Positions 6,777-14,213 of a DNA stretch of 31,651 nt are shown one piece after another (position 1 is the stretch's first letter; each line of letters opens with the position of its first letter). The stretch lies in NCBI GenBank assembly GCA_051867925.1, contig JBJDZI010000117.1:1-31651 (forward strand). Reading direction: 5' to 3'. The notes below the pieces were generated by a model. It had not been told where the DNA came from, searched no databases, and saw only the letters and a program-made list of their open reading frames with translations. This DNA comes from CAKSQF01 sp051867925. GTDB taxonomy: Bacteria; Bacillota; Clostridia; Oscillospirales; CAG-272. The translations under genes were made by a program, and so were the position numbers.

Positions 6777-8075
6777 ATGATGGAACTTACTTACGTTGCA
6801 ACCTGTCTCTTCGGTCTGGAAAAACTACTGGGCGAAGAGATCGATGCGCTGGGTTATCGGCGCATAAACACGATGGACGGCAGAGTGACCTTTACGGGGG
6901 AGGCTGCCGCCGTCGTGCGCGCCAATATCGGACTTCGCTTTGCCGAGCGGGTCTATATCAGTCTCGGCTCTTTCCGCGCCGAAACCTTTGAGCAGTTGTT
7001 TGAAGGAACCCGCGCGCTCCCGTGGGAGATGTGGATCGGCGCGCGGGATGCCTTCCCCGTGAAGGGACACGCCATCAAAAGCAAACTGTTCAGCCTTCCT
7101 GATTGTCAGTCAATCGTAAAGAAAGCGGTGGTGGAACGGCTGAAATCGGTCTATCGGCTGGGCTGGTTTGAGGAGAGCGGCACCACCTATCAGATCGAAT
7201 TTTTCATCTTCAAGGACATCGCCACGCTGATGATCGACACCAGCGGAACCCCTCTGCACAAGCGGGGCTACCGAACCGAAGCCAACGGCGCACCCCTGCG
7301 GGAGACCCTTGCCGCCGCGCTTACTGCCATCGCCAGACCGCGGGAGGACGTTCTCTTTTGGGATCCCATGTGCGGAAGCGGAACCATCGCTATCGAAGCG
7401 GCTATGCAGATGGCAAACATTGCGCCCGGACTGTACCGTCCTTTTGCGGCAGAGAAGTTTCCGCAGATTGCTCCCTCCCTCTGGCGGGATGCGAGAGCGG
7501 AGGCAGAAGCCGCCATTCACACCGATTCTGCCTTTGAGGCATACGCTTCGGATATCGATCCCGCCGCTGTGCAACTGACCAAGGACAATTGCCGCCGCGC
7601 GGGCGTTACCAAATGGGTCAAAGCGTTTCAGCGGGATGCCAGAGAGATCAAAACAGGTGGCAGACGGGGCACGGTAGTCTGCAATCCGCCCTACGGCGAG
7701 CGACTGATGACCATGCAGGAGGCAGAGACGCTCTACCGCGAGATGGGGCGACACTTTGCCACGCTGGATTCTTGGCAGATCTATGTCCTCACCTCCCACG
7801 AGGGCTTTGAGCGGCTCTACGGCAGACGGGCGGACAAGGTGCGGAAACTCTACAACGGTATGATCCCTTGTAGCTTTTATCAGTTTTTCAAACCGCGAGA
7901 CGACCGCGGCGGAAAACCCTTCGGGGATCGGGATGGCAAACCCTTTGAGAGGCGCGGAGGGAACTCCTTCGATCAGCGCGGGGGCAAAAACTTCGGTGAC
8001 CGCGGCAATCGCAGTTTTGACGGAAAGAGCGGGCATTCAGACAAGCAAGAGAAGCCCTATGGCGAGAAAAAATGA
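6777..8075 (+). CDS. THUMP-domain class I SAM-dependent rRNA methyltransferase (RlmL/YpsC-like)
   Basis: A 432-residue protein. An N-terminal ATCLFGLEKLLGEEI segment and THUMP region (about 1-155) precede a Rossmann methyltransferase domain. That domain has DPMCGSGTIAIEAA (SAM binding, about 200) and the catalytic NPPYGER motif (about 305). The family methylates N2 of a guanine in 23S rRNA (G2445 in E. coli). A longer ATG at 6759 abuts the ribosome binding site and is unlikely; 6777 or 6780 fits homologues that begin just before ELTYVATCLFG. The last 58 residues form an added RG-rich repeat tail. The next gene overlaps by four bases (ATGA). Confidence 0.9.
   Translation: MMELTYVATCLFGLEKLLGEEIDALGYRRINTMDGRVTFTGEAAAVVRANIGLRFAERVYISLGSFRAETFEQLFEGTRALPWEMWIGARDAFPVKGHAIKSKLFSLPDCQSIVKKAVVERLKSVYRLGWFEESGTTYQIEFFIFKDIATLMIDTSGTPLHKRGYRTEANGAPLRETLAAALTAIARPREDVLFWDPMCGSGTIAIEAAMQMANIAPGLYRPFAAEKFPQIAPSLWRDARAEAEAAIHTDSAFEAYASDIDPAAVQLTKDNCRRAGVTKWVKAFQRDAREIKTGGRRGTVVCNPPYGERLMTMQEAETLYREMGRHFATLDSWQIYVLTSHEGFERLYGRRADKVRKLYNGMIPCSFYQFFKPRDDRGGKPFGDRDGKPFERRGGNSFDQRGGKNFGDRGNRSFDGKSGHSDKQEKPYGEKK
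7899..8072 (+). repeat. Tandem 8-residue RG-rich repeats encoding the methyltransferase tail
   Basis: After FKPR the protein reads as five to six units of about eight residues: DRGGKPFG, DRDGKPFE, RRGGNSFD, QRGGKNFG and DRGNRSFD, then a decayed unit. At the DNA level the period is 24 nt. The composition resembles the disordered RNA-binding tails of some DEAD-box helicases. Confidence 0.8.
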
Positions 8076-8569
8076 TGGGAAAAGAAGTTAAGACCAACGC
8101 GATGCGGATGCTGGATCAGAAAAAGATCCCTTACCGCGTGAATTTATATGAGTGTGACGAGTTCGTGGACGGCGTCAGTGTAGCTGATCTGCTGGGACAG
8201 CCCTACGAATCCTCATTCAAAACGCTGGTGACGGTGGGGAAGAGCGGCGGACATTACGTGTTCGTCGTCCCCATCGCCGAAGAACTGGATTTCAAGAAAT
8301 GCGCCCGCGCCGTGGGCGAGAAGGCGGTGGAGATGATCCATTTGAAAGATCTCACGCCTCTGACCGGCTACATTCGCGGCGGCTGTACCGCCATCGGGAT
8401 GAAAAAGCAGTTTCCCACGGTGATCCACGAGTCCGCCCGAAACTTCGCAGAGATTATCGTCAGCGGAGGCAGGATCGGCGCGCAGATCATTCTTGCCCCC
8501 GACGATCTGGCAAAAGCGGTGAACGCCAAATTTGCCGACATCATCCAGAACGGATCAGCCGAGCGCTGA
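8072..8569 (+). CDS. ybaK: Cys-tRNA(Pro)/Cys-tRNA(Cys) deacylase, YbaK family
   Basis: A 165-residue protein of full family length. Recognisable landmarks are KTNAMRMLDQKKIPY at the N-terminus, SSFKTLVT, YVFVVPIAEELDFKK (with the conserved lysine), LTGYIRGGCTAIGMKK and the C-terminal SGGRIGAQIILAPDDL. The family edits misacylated tRNA in trans, hydrolysing Cys-tRNA(Pro). It overlaps the methyltransferase stop as ATGA, so translation is probably coupled; a second ATG lies at 8075. The strong hairpin at 8588-8623 ends the unit. Confidence 0.92.
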   Translation: MMGKEVKTNAMRMLDQKKIPYRVNLYECDEFVDGVSVADLLGQPYESSFKTLVTVGKSGGHYVFVVPIAEELDFKKCARAVGEKAVEMIHLKDLTPLTGYIRGGCTAIGMKKQFPTVIHESARNFAEIIVSGGRIGAQIILAPDDLAKAVNAKFADIIQNGSAER

Positions 8570-8587
8570 TCTGTTATATCCATTTCG

Positions 8588-8623
8588 AAAAGCCGTACTT
8601 CGTTTGCACGAAGTACGGCTTTT
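8588..8623. terminator. Bidirectional hairpin terminator between ybaK and the GH31 gene
   Basis: A perfect 15-bp inverted repeat. AAAAGCCGTACTTCG (8588-8602) pairs with the complementary arm at 8609-8623 around a 6-nt loop. Both strands end in four Ts, so it can serve both convergent genes. Confidence 0.8.
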
Positions 8624-8669
8624 GACTTGTATTCGCTCCCCAAAAGCCCATCCAAAGCCATTGGAGAGA

Positions 8670-8682
8670 GGGGCATAGCCCC
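8670..8682 (-). other. Small hairpin after the GH31 stop codon
   Basis: GGGGC, 3-nt loop, GCCCC, five bases beyond the GH31 stop. It has the same form and position as the GGGGC-TTC-GCCCC hairpin at the DUF4340 gene end and the larger GC hairpin after ldh. It may be a remnant of the same 3'-end repeat family. Confidence 0.45.
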
Positions 8683-8686
8683 GCGC

Positions 8687-11600
8687 TTATTTTGCGGTGA
8701 CCGCGGTCAGCGATACATTACCGCCGTTGGATTCCATCGCGGTGAAGGTCACGGTGATAGAGTCGCCGACGTAATCGGTGAGATCCAAAGTCACCAGAGC
8801 CAGGATGGCGTCGCCGCCTGCGGTGATGATCACGGAGGATTCCATGGGAACGCCGTCTGCGCCGTAGACGGTCATCCGATTCTTGGCATTCCATGCGCCC
8901 ACCAGGAATTTCACGGTGGTTACGCCGTCGGTCCTGACGGTGACGGTCTGACCGCTGCCGTTGAGTCCGTGCAGAGTATTGGCAGAAGCCACATCTGCGC
9001 CGTCGCTCCATTTAACCGCCGCTTTGTTATCCCAGTGTGCCTGGGAAGTGGCAAAGGAGGTTTCAATGACATCGGTGGCGTTTGCCTTGTTGTACAGCTG
9101 TTTGCTGTCGGAAGAGTTCAGTTTACCGTAGTATTCCCAGTAAACGGTGCCTTCCGCGGTCAGATCCAGCGTAGTGGTGTAGGGCGTGGAAACGCTGACG
9201 CTGACGGAGGACTGATCCTCGGTAGAAGGATCAACGGGAGTCAGATCTTCCACGGTGCCGTCGGAGGCGGCAACTGCGGAGAAGGTGATGTTGTTACCGC
9301 AGAGCAGAGAATAGCAGAGATAGATCTCGCTGGTCTCCTCGGCAGTCACGTCGATGACGATCTTGCGGTAGTAGTTGGTGCTAAGATCGCCGAAGGTGTA
9401 GGTCTTCACATTGCCTGCACGGTCGCGGATGGTCAGCTTGGCAACCGACTGATAGCCGCCCAGATAAATCTCGTAATGGGTCTTATCGGCACCCACCTGC
9501 AGAGCCAGTTCAAAGGAATGGTTGGAAACAGGACCGTTGGTAGAGGAGCCTACCTTGCGCAGATCGCCGTCCTGCCATGCAATGGAGTAGTTGTCGGTAA
9601 AGCCGTAGGTACTGCCGATGCCCGAAATCTCGCCGATCAGATGCTTTGGGGTGTCCTTGCGGATTACGGTGTTCGGGTCGATGGCACCAAACAGCGCCCA
9701 GTCCTTGTTACCGATGGCGGTCAGATTGACCTCGGTGCTTGCCTTCTTCAGCGTTTCCACAGAAGCGGTGAAGGTAGCCTTGGTATCGTCGTAGGACTCG
9801 TTTACGCCATCCGCACAGGTGTTCTCGAAGGTGAAGGAGAGTTTGGATTCCTCGGTAACAGCCGCCTTAAAGGAAACCTCGTAGACCACGTTGTCGCGGC
9901 ATCCGCCGACGATCGCCAGCGGATCTGCATCGGAATCTTTCTCCACAACGGTAAATTCAATCGCCTTACCGTTCAGCGTCATGCCGATGAGCTTGCCCCA
10001 ATCGTCGCGTCCGTGGATCCGAACCGTCCATCTGCGTTCGGTGCAGGCACGGTCGCCCTCGAAGGTACCCTTTGCCGCCGCGATCAGCAGATCGACGGTG
10101 CTTTCCTTGCCCGACAGGGTGATGTCGGTGGTGCGGAAATGCCCGTCCTTGTACGCCACGGTAGAGGTGTCATCCTCGTAGAGGGTAGAGGTGGTGCCGT
10201 AGCTGATGCTGGGATAAACGTCCAGCGTCATATGACTCCAATCCTTTTCGTCCACGTTGGACATATTGTCCGCCAAAGTCAGAACTGCGCCCATGCGGAC
10301 GAAGATGGGAGAGGTGTCCAGTTTGTGATTGACGGTGATGGTAGCAGGACCTGCATAGGTCTTGCCGGTCCAAACATCCATCCATTCGCCGTCGGGAAGG
10401 AAGACTTCCCGATTCACACCCTCGTTGGTGATCACCGACAGATAGATGTGGGCGTAGGAGCCGGAGTCGAAATATTCAATCCTGATGGAGTGCTTGGAGC
10501 CTGCCTTCAGAACGTCGCCGGTCAGGAACTGATCATAAACGGTCCAGCCGTCGATGACCTTCTCGTCATCAATCCAGATGCGAACGCCGTCGTCCGCGTA
10601 GACGCGGATGCAGGCATCCTGCTGACCGATGGTGATGGTGCCGGTCCAACGAACCGAGAAATTATCGGAAACGTTCAGACCGGTGGGGCTACCTTGTCCC
10701 CAATCGAAGTAGATCGACTCATCGTACTTGGTGACGGTGGGGGTGCCGGACAGATTCTTGTTGCTGAAATATTCTGCCTTCAAACCGGGCTTTCCGTCCG
10801 CCTCCAGCTTGAAATCGTCTGCCAGAGCGTAGCTTTCAGCCAGAGGTGCCACCAGAATGGTGTCGCCCAGCAGATACTGATAGTTGTTGGAGGATTCCGC
10901 GTACTGCGGATAATTGATGTCGAGACGGCGAACCAGCGGTAGACCGGTCTCGTAGTTCTCGTGAGAGAGCGTATAGTAGAGCGGGAGCAGACGGTAACGC
11001 AGATCCACATACTGATGCGTGACCGCTTCCGCAGTCTCGCCGTAGAGCCAAGGCATACGGGAGTAGGGTTTGGTGCAGTGCACACGCATGATGGGCGACA
11101 GCGCGCCGAACTGGATCCAGCGGACGTACATATCGTCCGAGACCTCGGAGCGGTGACCGCCGATGTCCGCGCTGACATAGGGAAGTCCCAGTTCTGCGCC
11201 GCCGTAGATGGCGTTGAAGATCTCGTATTCCAGATCCACCACGTCGCAGTTGATATCGCCCGTCCATTGGATGGAGTAGCGGTGCGAAGCAAGCTCGGGG
11301 GCGTACTGCAGAATACCGTTGAGAATACCGTCTACATTGGACATGATCAGCGCACGGCGAGCGTACTCGTCCTCGTCGGTGATGCTCTGATAGTAGTCCT
11401 CGGTAATCCATTGGAATGCATACTGACCGGTGGCGTAGATCGAAAGATCGTTATGGATCGGGTTGAGGGCAACGCTCCAGTTGCGGTCGTACCACCAGTA
11501 ATCCAGACCCATCGCCAGTATCAGTTTCAGATTCTTGTTCCGGTACTCGATCTCATCCTCATCCAGCAGATTATCGGTGCGATCCACAGGCTCAGGATGG

Positions 11601-12562
11601 TCGTTAAAGACGATCTCAACCCCCATTTCGTGGGCTTTTTTCAGGAAATCTTCCATATCGGGGAAGAGGCGGGTGTTAATGTCGTAACCTACGCCGCCCA
11701 CGGAGGAACTCTTGCGCCAGTCAGTGTCGATGACCAGCATATCAATGGAATAGCCGCGGTCAAGATAATCCTGAATCTGCTTCAGCGCGGTCTCAGAGGT
11801 ATATTCATACCAGCGGGAGTCCCAGTAGCCCAGCATCTTCAGATTGACCATTTCGGAGGAGCCGGTCAGCTCGATGAAGTCGGAGGTGAAATTCTCATAA
11901 CTGCCCTGAGGCAGGAAAACGAACAGATCGGTGGCATCGTTGGACAGATCCCAACCGTTGTTCCGCTTGTAGCTTTCTGCAACCGAATAGCCGTATTCGG
12001 AGGGAATCACGCGGGGCGAATCGGTGAAGTACCAGCCGGACAGTTCGTCGGAGGGGGAGGGCAGGTAGACGTTGCTGTTGGTGTTACTCTCATAATGCCA
12101 GAGCGTGTTGCCTTCCGTGTCGGTGATGTAACAGCCGGCGGGCGTTTTGGCGTTTTCGGGGATGTAGATTTTGTAGGCAGAGGTGGAGATCACCGTAAAG
12201 CCGTCCGCGGTCTCGGAGGAATAAGAGACTTCGTCCCAGCCCCGCCGTTTCTGAACGGTGAAGGAAGAGCGGTCTTCGAATCCCTTGGGACCTCTGACCT
12301 CGATGCGCACCATCCGATCGCTGAGTAGCTGCACCCGCAGTTTGCCCAGTTCAATGGAGGCAGGCAAAGGACCTTCCTCCTCGGGATCCTTCGTCTCGGG
12401 AGGTGTCACGGGATCATCGGGTGCTGTGGTAGACACAGGATTCGATCCATCAACCGGATCGGTTACCGTCGTCTGCTCCGGCGAAGGGCTGTCTTTGCCG
12501 CAACCCGTTACCAAAATGCAGGGAACGAGCAGTAGCAGCCACAGTAGTTTTTTCATACTCAT
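8687..12562 (-). CDS. GH31 family glycosidase, multidomain lipoprotein with PA14 insertion
   Basis: A 1291-residue exported enzyme. The signal peptide ends in LVTGC (lipidated Cys21), followed by a Pro/Thr-rich linker to about 67 and an N-terminal beta domain to about 235. The GH31 barrel (about 240-580) has the predicted nucleophile Asp359 in WWYDRN, the acid/base Asp436 in QWTGD, and the ADIGGH motif. A PA14 module (about 593-710, with YADDGVRIWIDDE) separates the barrel from the C-terminal beta domains (about 717-940). Two related modules end the protein. GH31 enzymes cleave alpha-glucosides or alpha-xylosides; the substrate cannot be told. The ATG at 12562 follows AAAGGAG by five bases. 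The gene has its own promoter and is flanked by terminators. Confidence 0.92.
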   Translation of the reverse strand: MSMKKLLWLLLLVPCILVTGCGKDSPSPEQTTVTDPVDGSNPVSTTAPDDPVTPPETKDPEEEGPLPASIELGKLRVQLLSDRMVRIEVRGPKGFEDRSSFTVQKRRGWDEVSYSSETADGFTVISTSAYKIYIPENAKTPAGCYITDTEGNTLWHYESNTNSNVYLPSPSDELSGWYFTDSPRVIPSEYGYSVAESYKRNNGWDLSNDATDLFVFLPQGSYENFTSDFIELTGSSEMVNLKMLGYWDSRWYEYTSETALKQIQDYLDRGYSIDMLVIDTDWRKSSSVGGVGYDINTRLFPDMEDFLKKAHEMGVEIVFNDHPEPVDRTDNLLDEDEIEYRNKNLKLILAMGLDYWWYDRNWSVALNPIHNDLSIYATGQYAFQWITEDYYQSITDEDEYARRALIMSNVDGILNGILQYAPELASHRYSIQWTGDINCDVVDLEYEIFNAIYGGAELGLPYVSADIGGHRSEVSDDMYVRWIQFGALSPIMRVHCTKPYSRMPWLYGETAEAVTHQYVDLRYRLLPLYYTLSHENYETGLPLVRRLDINYPQYAESSNNYQYLLGDTILVAPLAESYALADDFKLEADGKPGLKAEYFSNKNLSGTPTVTKYDESIYFDWGQGSPTGLNVSDNFSVRWTGTITIGQQDACIRVYADDGVRIWIDDEKVIDGWTVYDQFLTGDVLKAGSKHSIRIEYFDSGSYAHIYLSVITNEGVNREVFLPDGEWMDVWTGKTYAGPATITVNHKLDTSPIFVRMGAVLTLADNMSNVDEKDWSHMTLDVYPSISYGTTSTLYEDDTSTVAYKDGHFRTTDITLSGKESTVDLLIAAAKGTFEGDRACTERRWTVRIHGRDDWGKLIGMTLNGKAIEFTVVEKDSDADPLAIVGGCRDNVVYEVSFKAAVTEESKLSFTFENTCADGVNESYDDTKATFTASVETLKKASTEVNLTAIGNKDWALFGAIDPNTVIRKDTPKHLIGEISGIGSTYGFTDNYSIAWQDGDLRKVGSSTNGPVSNHSFELALQVGADKTHYEIYLGGYQSVAKLTIRDRAGNVKTYTFGDLSTNYYRKIVIDVTAEETSEIYLCYSLLCGNNITFSAVAASDGTVEDLTPVDPSTEDQSSVSVSVSTPYTTTLDLTAEGTVYWEYYGKLNSSDSKQLYNKANATDVIETSFATSQAHWDNKAAVKWSDGADVASANTLHGLNGSGQTVTVRTDGVTTVKFLVGAWNAKNRMTVYGADGVPMESSVIITAGGDAILALVTLDLTDYVGDSITVTFTAMESNGGNVSLTAVTAK

Positions 12563-12590
12563 CGGTACTCCTTTCAAACGATGCCATTGC

Positions 12591-12604
12591 TTTGTTCAAA
12601 CAAA
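12591..12604. promoter_or_regulatory. Candidate operator in the GH31 leader
   Basis: The inverted repeat TTTGTT and AACAAA around CA lies about 11-24 bases downstream of the predicted GH31 start site. This is a usual place for a repressor to block initiation of a sugar-utilisation gene. No regulator gene is adjacent. Confidence 0.4.
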
Positions 12605-12621
12605 TTGGCAAGTTTTTCGTT

Positions 12622-12650
12622 ATTATAACATATTCGCGCTAATTTGTAAA
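12622..12650 (-). promoter_or_regulatory. Sigma-A promoter with extended -10 for the GH31 gene
   Basis: On the minus strand: TTTACA (12650-12645), 17 nt, TATAAT (12627-12622) preceded by TGT, an extended -10. Transcription should start near 12615, giving a leader of about 53 nt. Confidence 0.85.
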
Positions 12651-12744
12651 TGTATTTTTGGCTATATTTTGAAGAAAATGCTGTATTTCTACAGATCATC
12701 CATCGCAAAAACAGTTGAAAACGGCAACCGATGTGTCTGCCCAT

Positions 12745-12768
12745 TCAAAAAACGGCAGACTGCCGTTT
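12745..12768 (-). terminator. Rho-independent terminator of the mecA-udg unit
   Basis: On the minus strand AAACGGCAG is followed directly by its complement CTGCCGTTT and a run of six Ts. A second AAACGGCAG lies just upstream (fwd 12779-12787) and could compete for the same partner. Confidence 0.8.
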
Positions 12769-12803
12769 AGAAAGCAACCTGCCGTTTATGAGGGATTATT
12801 CTT

Positions 12804-13364
12804 TTACTGTCCACGATAAGCCCGATATTTCTCGGCAACCGCCTTCATATCGGTGAGCATCTGCTCCTTGTAAGCGGTGTTGCCGCGCAGCAGGAGAGAG
12901 GGATGATAGACGGCGGTCATCTCAAACGCGCCTTTTTGCACCCAAATACCGTGTTCTTTGGTGATGCGGTAGTCGGACTTTATCAGCCGCATGGCGGCAA
13001 TTCGCCCGAGGCAGACGATCATCTTCGGGCGAATGATTCGAACCTGATCCCGGAGATAGCCGATGCACAGATCCTGCTCGCTTTCTTGGGGATCGCGGTT
13101 TTGCGGGGGACGGCATTTGAGAATGTTGGCGATGTAAACGTCCTCGCGGGGAATATCCACGTATTCCAGATACTTATCCAGCAGTTTTCCCGCGCGCCCC
13201 ACGAAGGGGACACCCGTAAGATCCTCGTTTTCTCCCGGTGCTTCGCCCACGAATAGCAGCACGGCGTTGGGATTTCCCGTGCCGAAGACGAGATTCTTTC
13301 GGGTAGCACCCAGCGGGCATTTTTGACAGCCTTCACAGGCAGATCGCAGTTCATCCAGAGTCAT
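12804..13364 (-). CDS. Family 4 (Fe-S) uracil-DNA glycosylase
   Basis: A 186-residue base-excision repair enzyme that removes uracil from DNA. The four 4Fe-4S cysteines of family 4 are visible: Cys13-x2-Cys16 and Cys84-x15-Cys100. So are motif 1, GEAPGENED (about 40-48), and the C-terminal motif VYHPSLLLR (about 152-160). The frame is open for more than 100 codons upstream, but that stretch runs antiparallel in frame through mecA. AAAGGA seven bases before the ATG at 13364 fixes the start. It lies 26 nt after mecA and is presumably co-transcribed. The first 12 residues carry an extra Cys10. Confidence 0.93.
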   Translation of the reverse strand: MTLDELRSACEGCQKCPLGATRKNLVFGTGNPNAVLLFVGEAPGENEDLTGVPFVGRAGKLLDKYLEYVDIPREDVYIANILKCRPPQNRDPQESEQDLCIGYLRDQVRIIRPKMIVCLGRIAAMRLIKSDYRITKEHGIWVQKGAFEMTAVYHPSLLLRGNTAYKEQMLTDMKAVAEKYRAYRGQ

Positions 13365-13390
13365 GGAAACGTCCTTTCTGCAGGCGGAAC

Positions 13391-14092
13391 TCAGGTTGCC
13401 ATCAGTGCAAGCTGTTCCACCGCGTGGGTTTTGCAAAGACACTTGCCGTGTTCTGCAAGATAAATCAAGTTCAGTTCTTTGACTGTGTTCCCGAATTCCG
13501 AGATCACGCCGGCGGTGCCAAGGTCTGTGCCATCTTTGGCAGAGCCGCCGCGACTTCCCGATAGGTGCAGATAGTAGCGATCGTTCACTTGCCAAGCGGA
13601 ACTGTCGCCGTCGTACCCGCAGACCGAAAGCGCGTGGCAGACCGATAAAAGATCGGAGAGTTTTCGAAATTCGCCCGTAGCCCGTCTGAAACGGCGGGAG
13701 ACGGTAGGACAAACGGTCAGTCCCGAATGGATACCCCCTCCGTCAGTTGAGATGAAATCTGTGTCGCCGTCGATCTCCTCGCCGTCGATTTCCTCACTGT
13801 CGATCCTATCGACATCGGAGTCTGCCGACTCAGAAACCGCACTCCGATCGGGTATGCCGATCACATACATCTCGCATCCGCCCGTTCGGGAGGCGTAGAT
13901 CTGCACGGACACCCGTGATGCAGCGGCGTCAAAGCCGGTGGCGTGCTTGGCGTCGTCCAGAATCGCCCAAAACGCCCTGCGGGTTTCGGTGCTGGAATAA
14001 CTGAGGGTGGCAAGATCCATACCGTAAAAGAGCAGTTCTTCCTCGGTCATGGTGATCTTGAGTTTATTTTCACCGATGCGTAAATAATCCAT
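13391..14092 (-). CDS. mecA: MecA-like adaptor protein
   Basis: A 233-residue protein with MecA organisation. The N-terminal target-binding domain starts MDYLRIGENKLKITMTEEEL and continues to RVSVQIYASRTGGCEMYV. An acidic, low-complexity linker (about 95-125, rich in Asp and Glu) follows. The C-terminal ClpC-binding-type domain ends with NDRYYLHL, ISEFG and LAEHGKCL. MecA hands substrates to the ClpC unfoldase and controls competence in Bacillus; targets here are unknown. Similarity is moderate. A GTG at 14107 abuts the AAAGGGAG site. The ATG at 14092 has long spacing (about 14 nt) but matches family N-termini. Confidence 0.78.
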   Translation of the reverse strand: MDYLRIGENKLKITMTEEELLFYGMDLATLSYSSTETRRAFWAILDDAKHATGFDAAASRVSVQIYASRTGGCEMYVIGIPDRSAVSESADSDVDRIDSEEIDGEEIDGDTDFISTDGGGIHSGLTVCPTVSRRFRRATGEFRKLSDLLSVCHALSVCGYDGDSSAWQVNDRYYLHLSGSRGGSAKDGTDLGTAGVISEFGNTVKELNLIYLAEHGKCLCKTHAVEQLALMAT

Positions 14093-14147
14093 CTGTTTTA
14101 TGTACACTCCCTTTCTAAAGAGAAGATTCTAAGGTCAGTATACAATT

Positions 14148-14176
14148 ATTATAGAGGAAAGGTGCAAAAAATGAAA
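14148..14176 (-). promoter_or_regulatory. Possible promoter for mecA
   Basis: A perfect TATAAT on the minus strand (14153-14148), with only a weak -35, TTTCAT (14176-14171), at 17-nt spacing. An overlapping TATACT lies slightly downstream. Expression may also come from readthrough of the secA-pdx unit. Confidence 0.4.
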
Positions 14177-14212
14177 GACAAAATTATTTCCGTATCTGAA
14201 AAATTCCGCTAA
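14171..14212 (+). CDS. Possible 13-residue mini-ORF
   Basis: ATG to TAA encodes MKDKIISVSEKFR. GAGGAAAGG lies eight bases upstream, which is an excellent ribosome binding site. It sits in the short gap between the pyridoxal kinase stop and the mecA promoter region, on the opposite strand to both. No clear promoter is visible for it, and it may be chance. Confidence 0.2.
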   Translation: MKDKIISVSEKFR

Positions 14213-14213
14213 T

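Noticed and set aside
8627..10942. Long plus-strand open frame of 771 codons opposite the GH31 gene
   Set aside because: It is antisense to a clear GH31 enzyme, has no ribosome binding site and no family features. A biased third-position composition explains the open frame.
10961..12328. Plus-strand open frame of 455 codons
   Set aside because: Antisense shadow of the same GH31 gene, with no start signals.
13365..13712. N-terminal extension of the uracil-DNA glycosylase
   Set aside because: It lies within mecA in another frame and has no family similarity. The ATG at 13364 has a good ribosome binding site.
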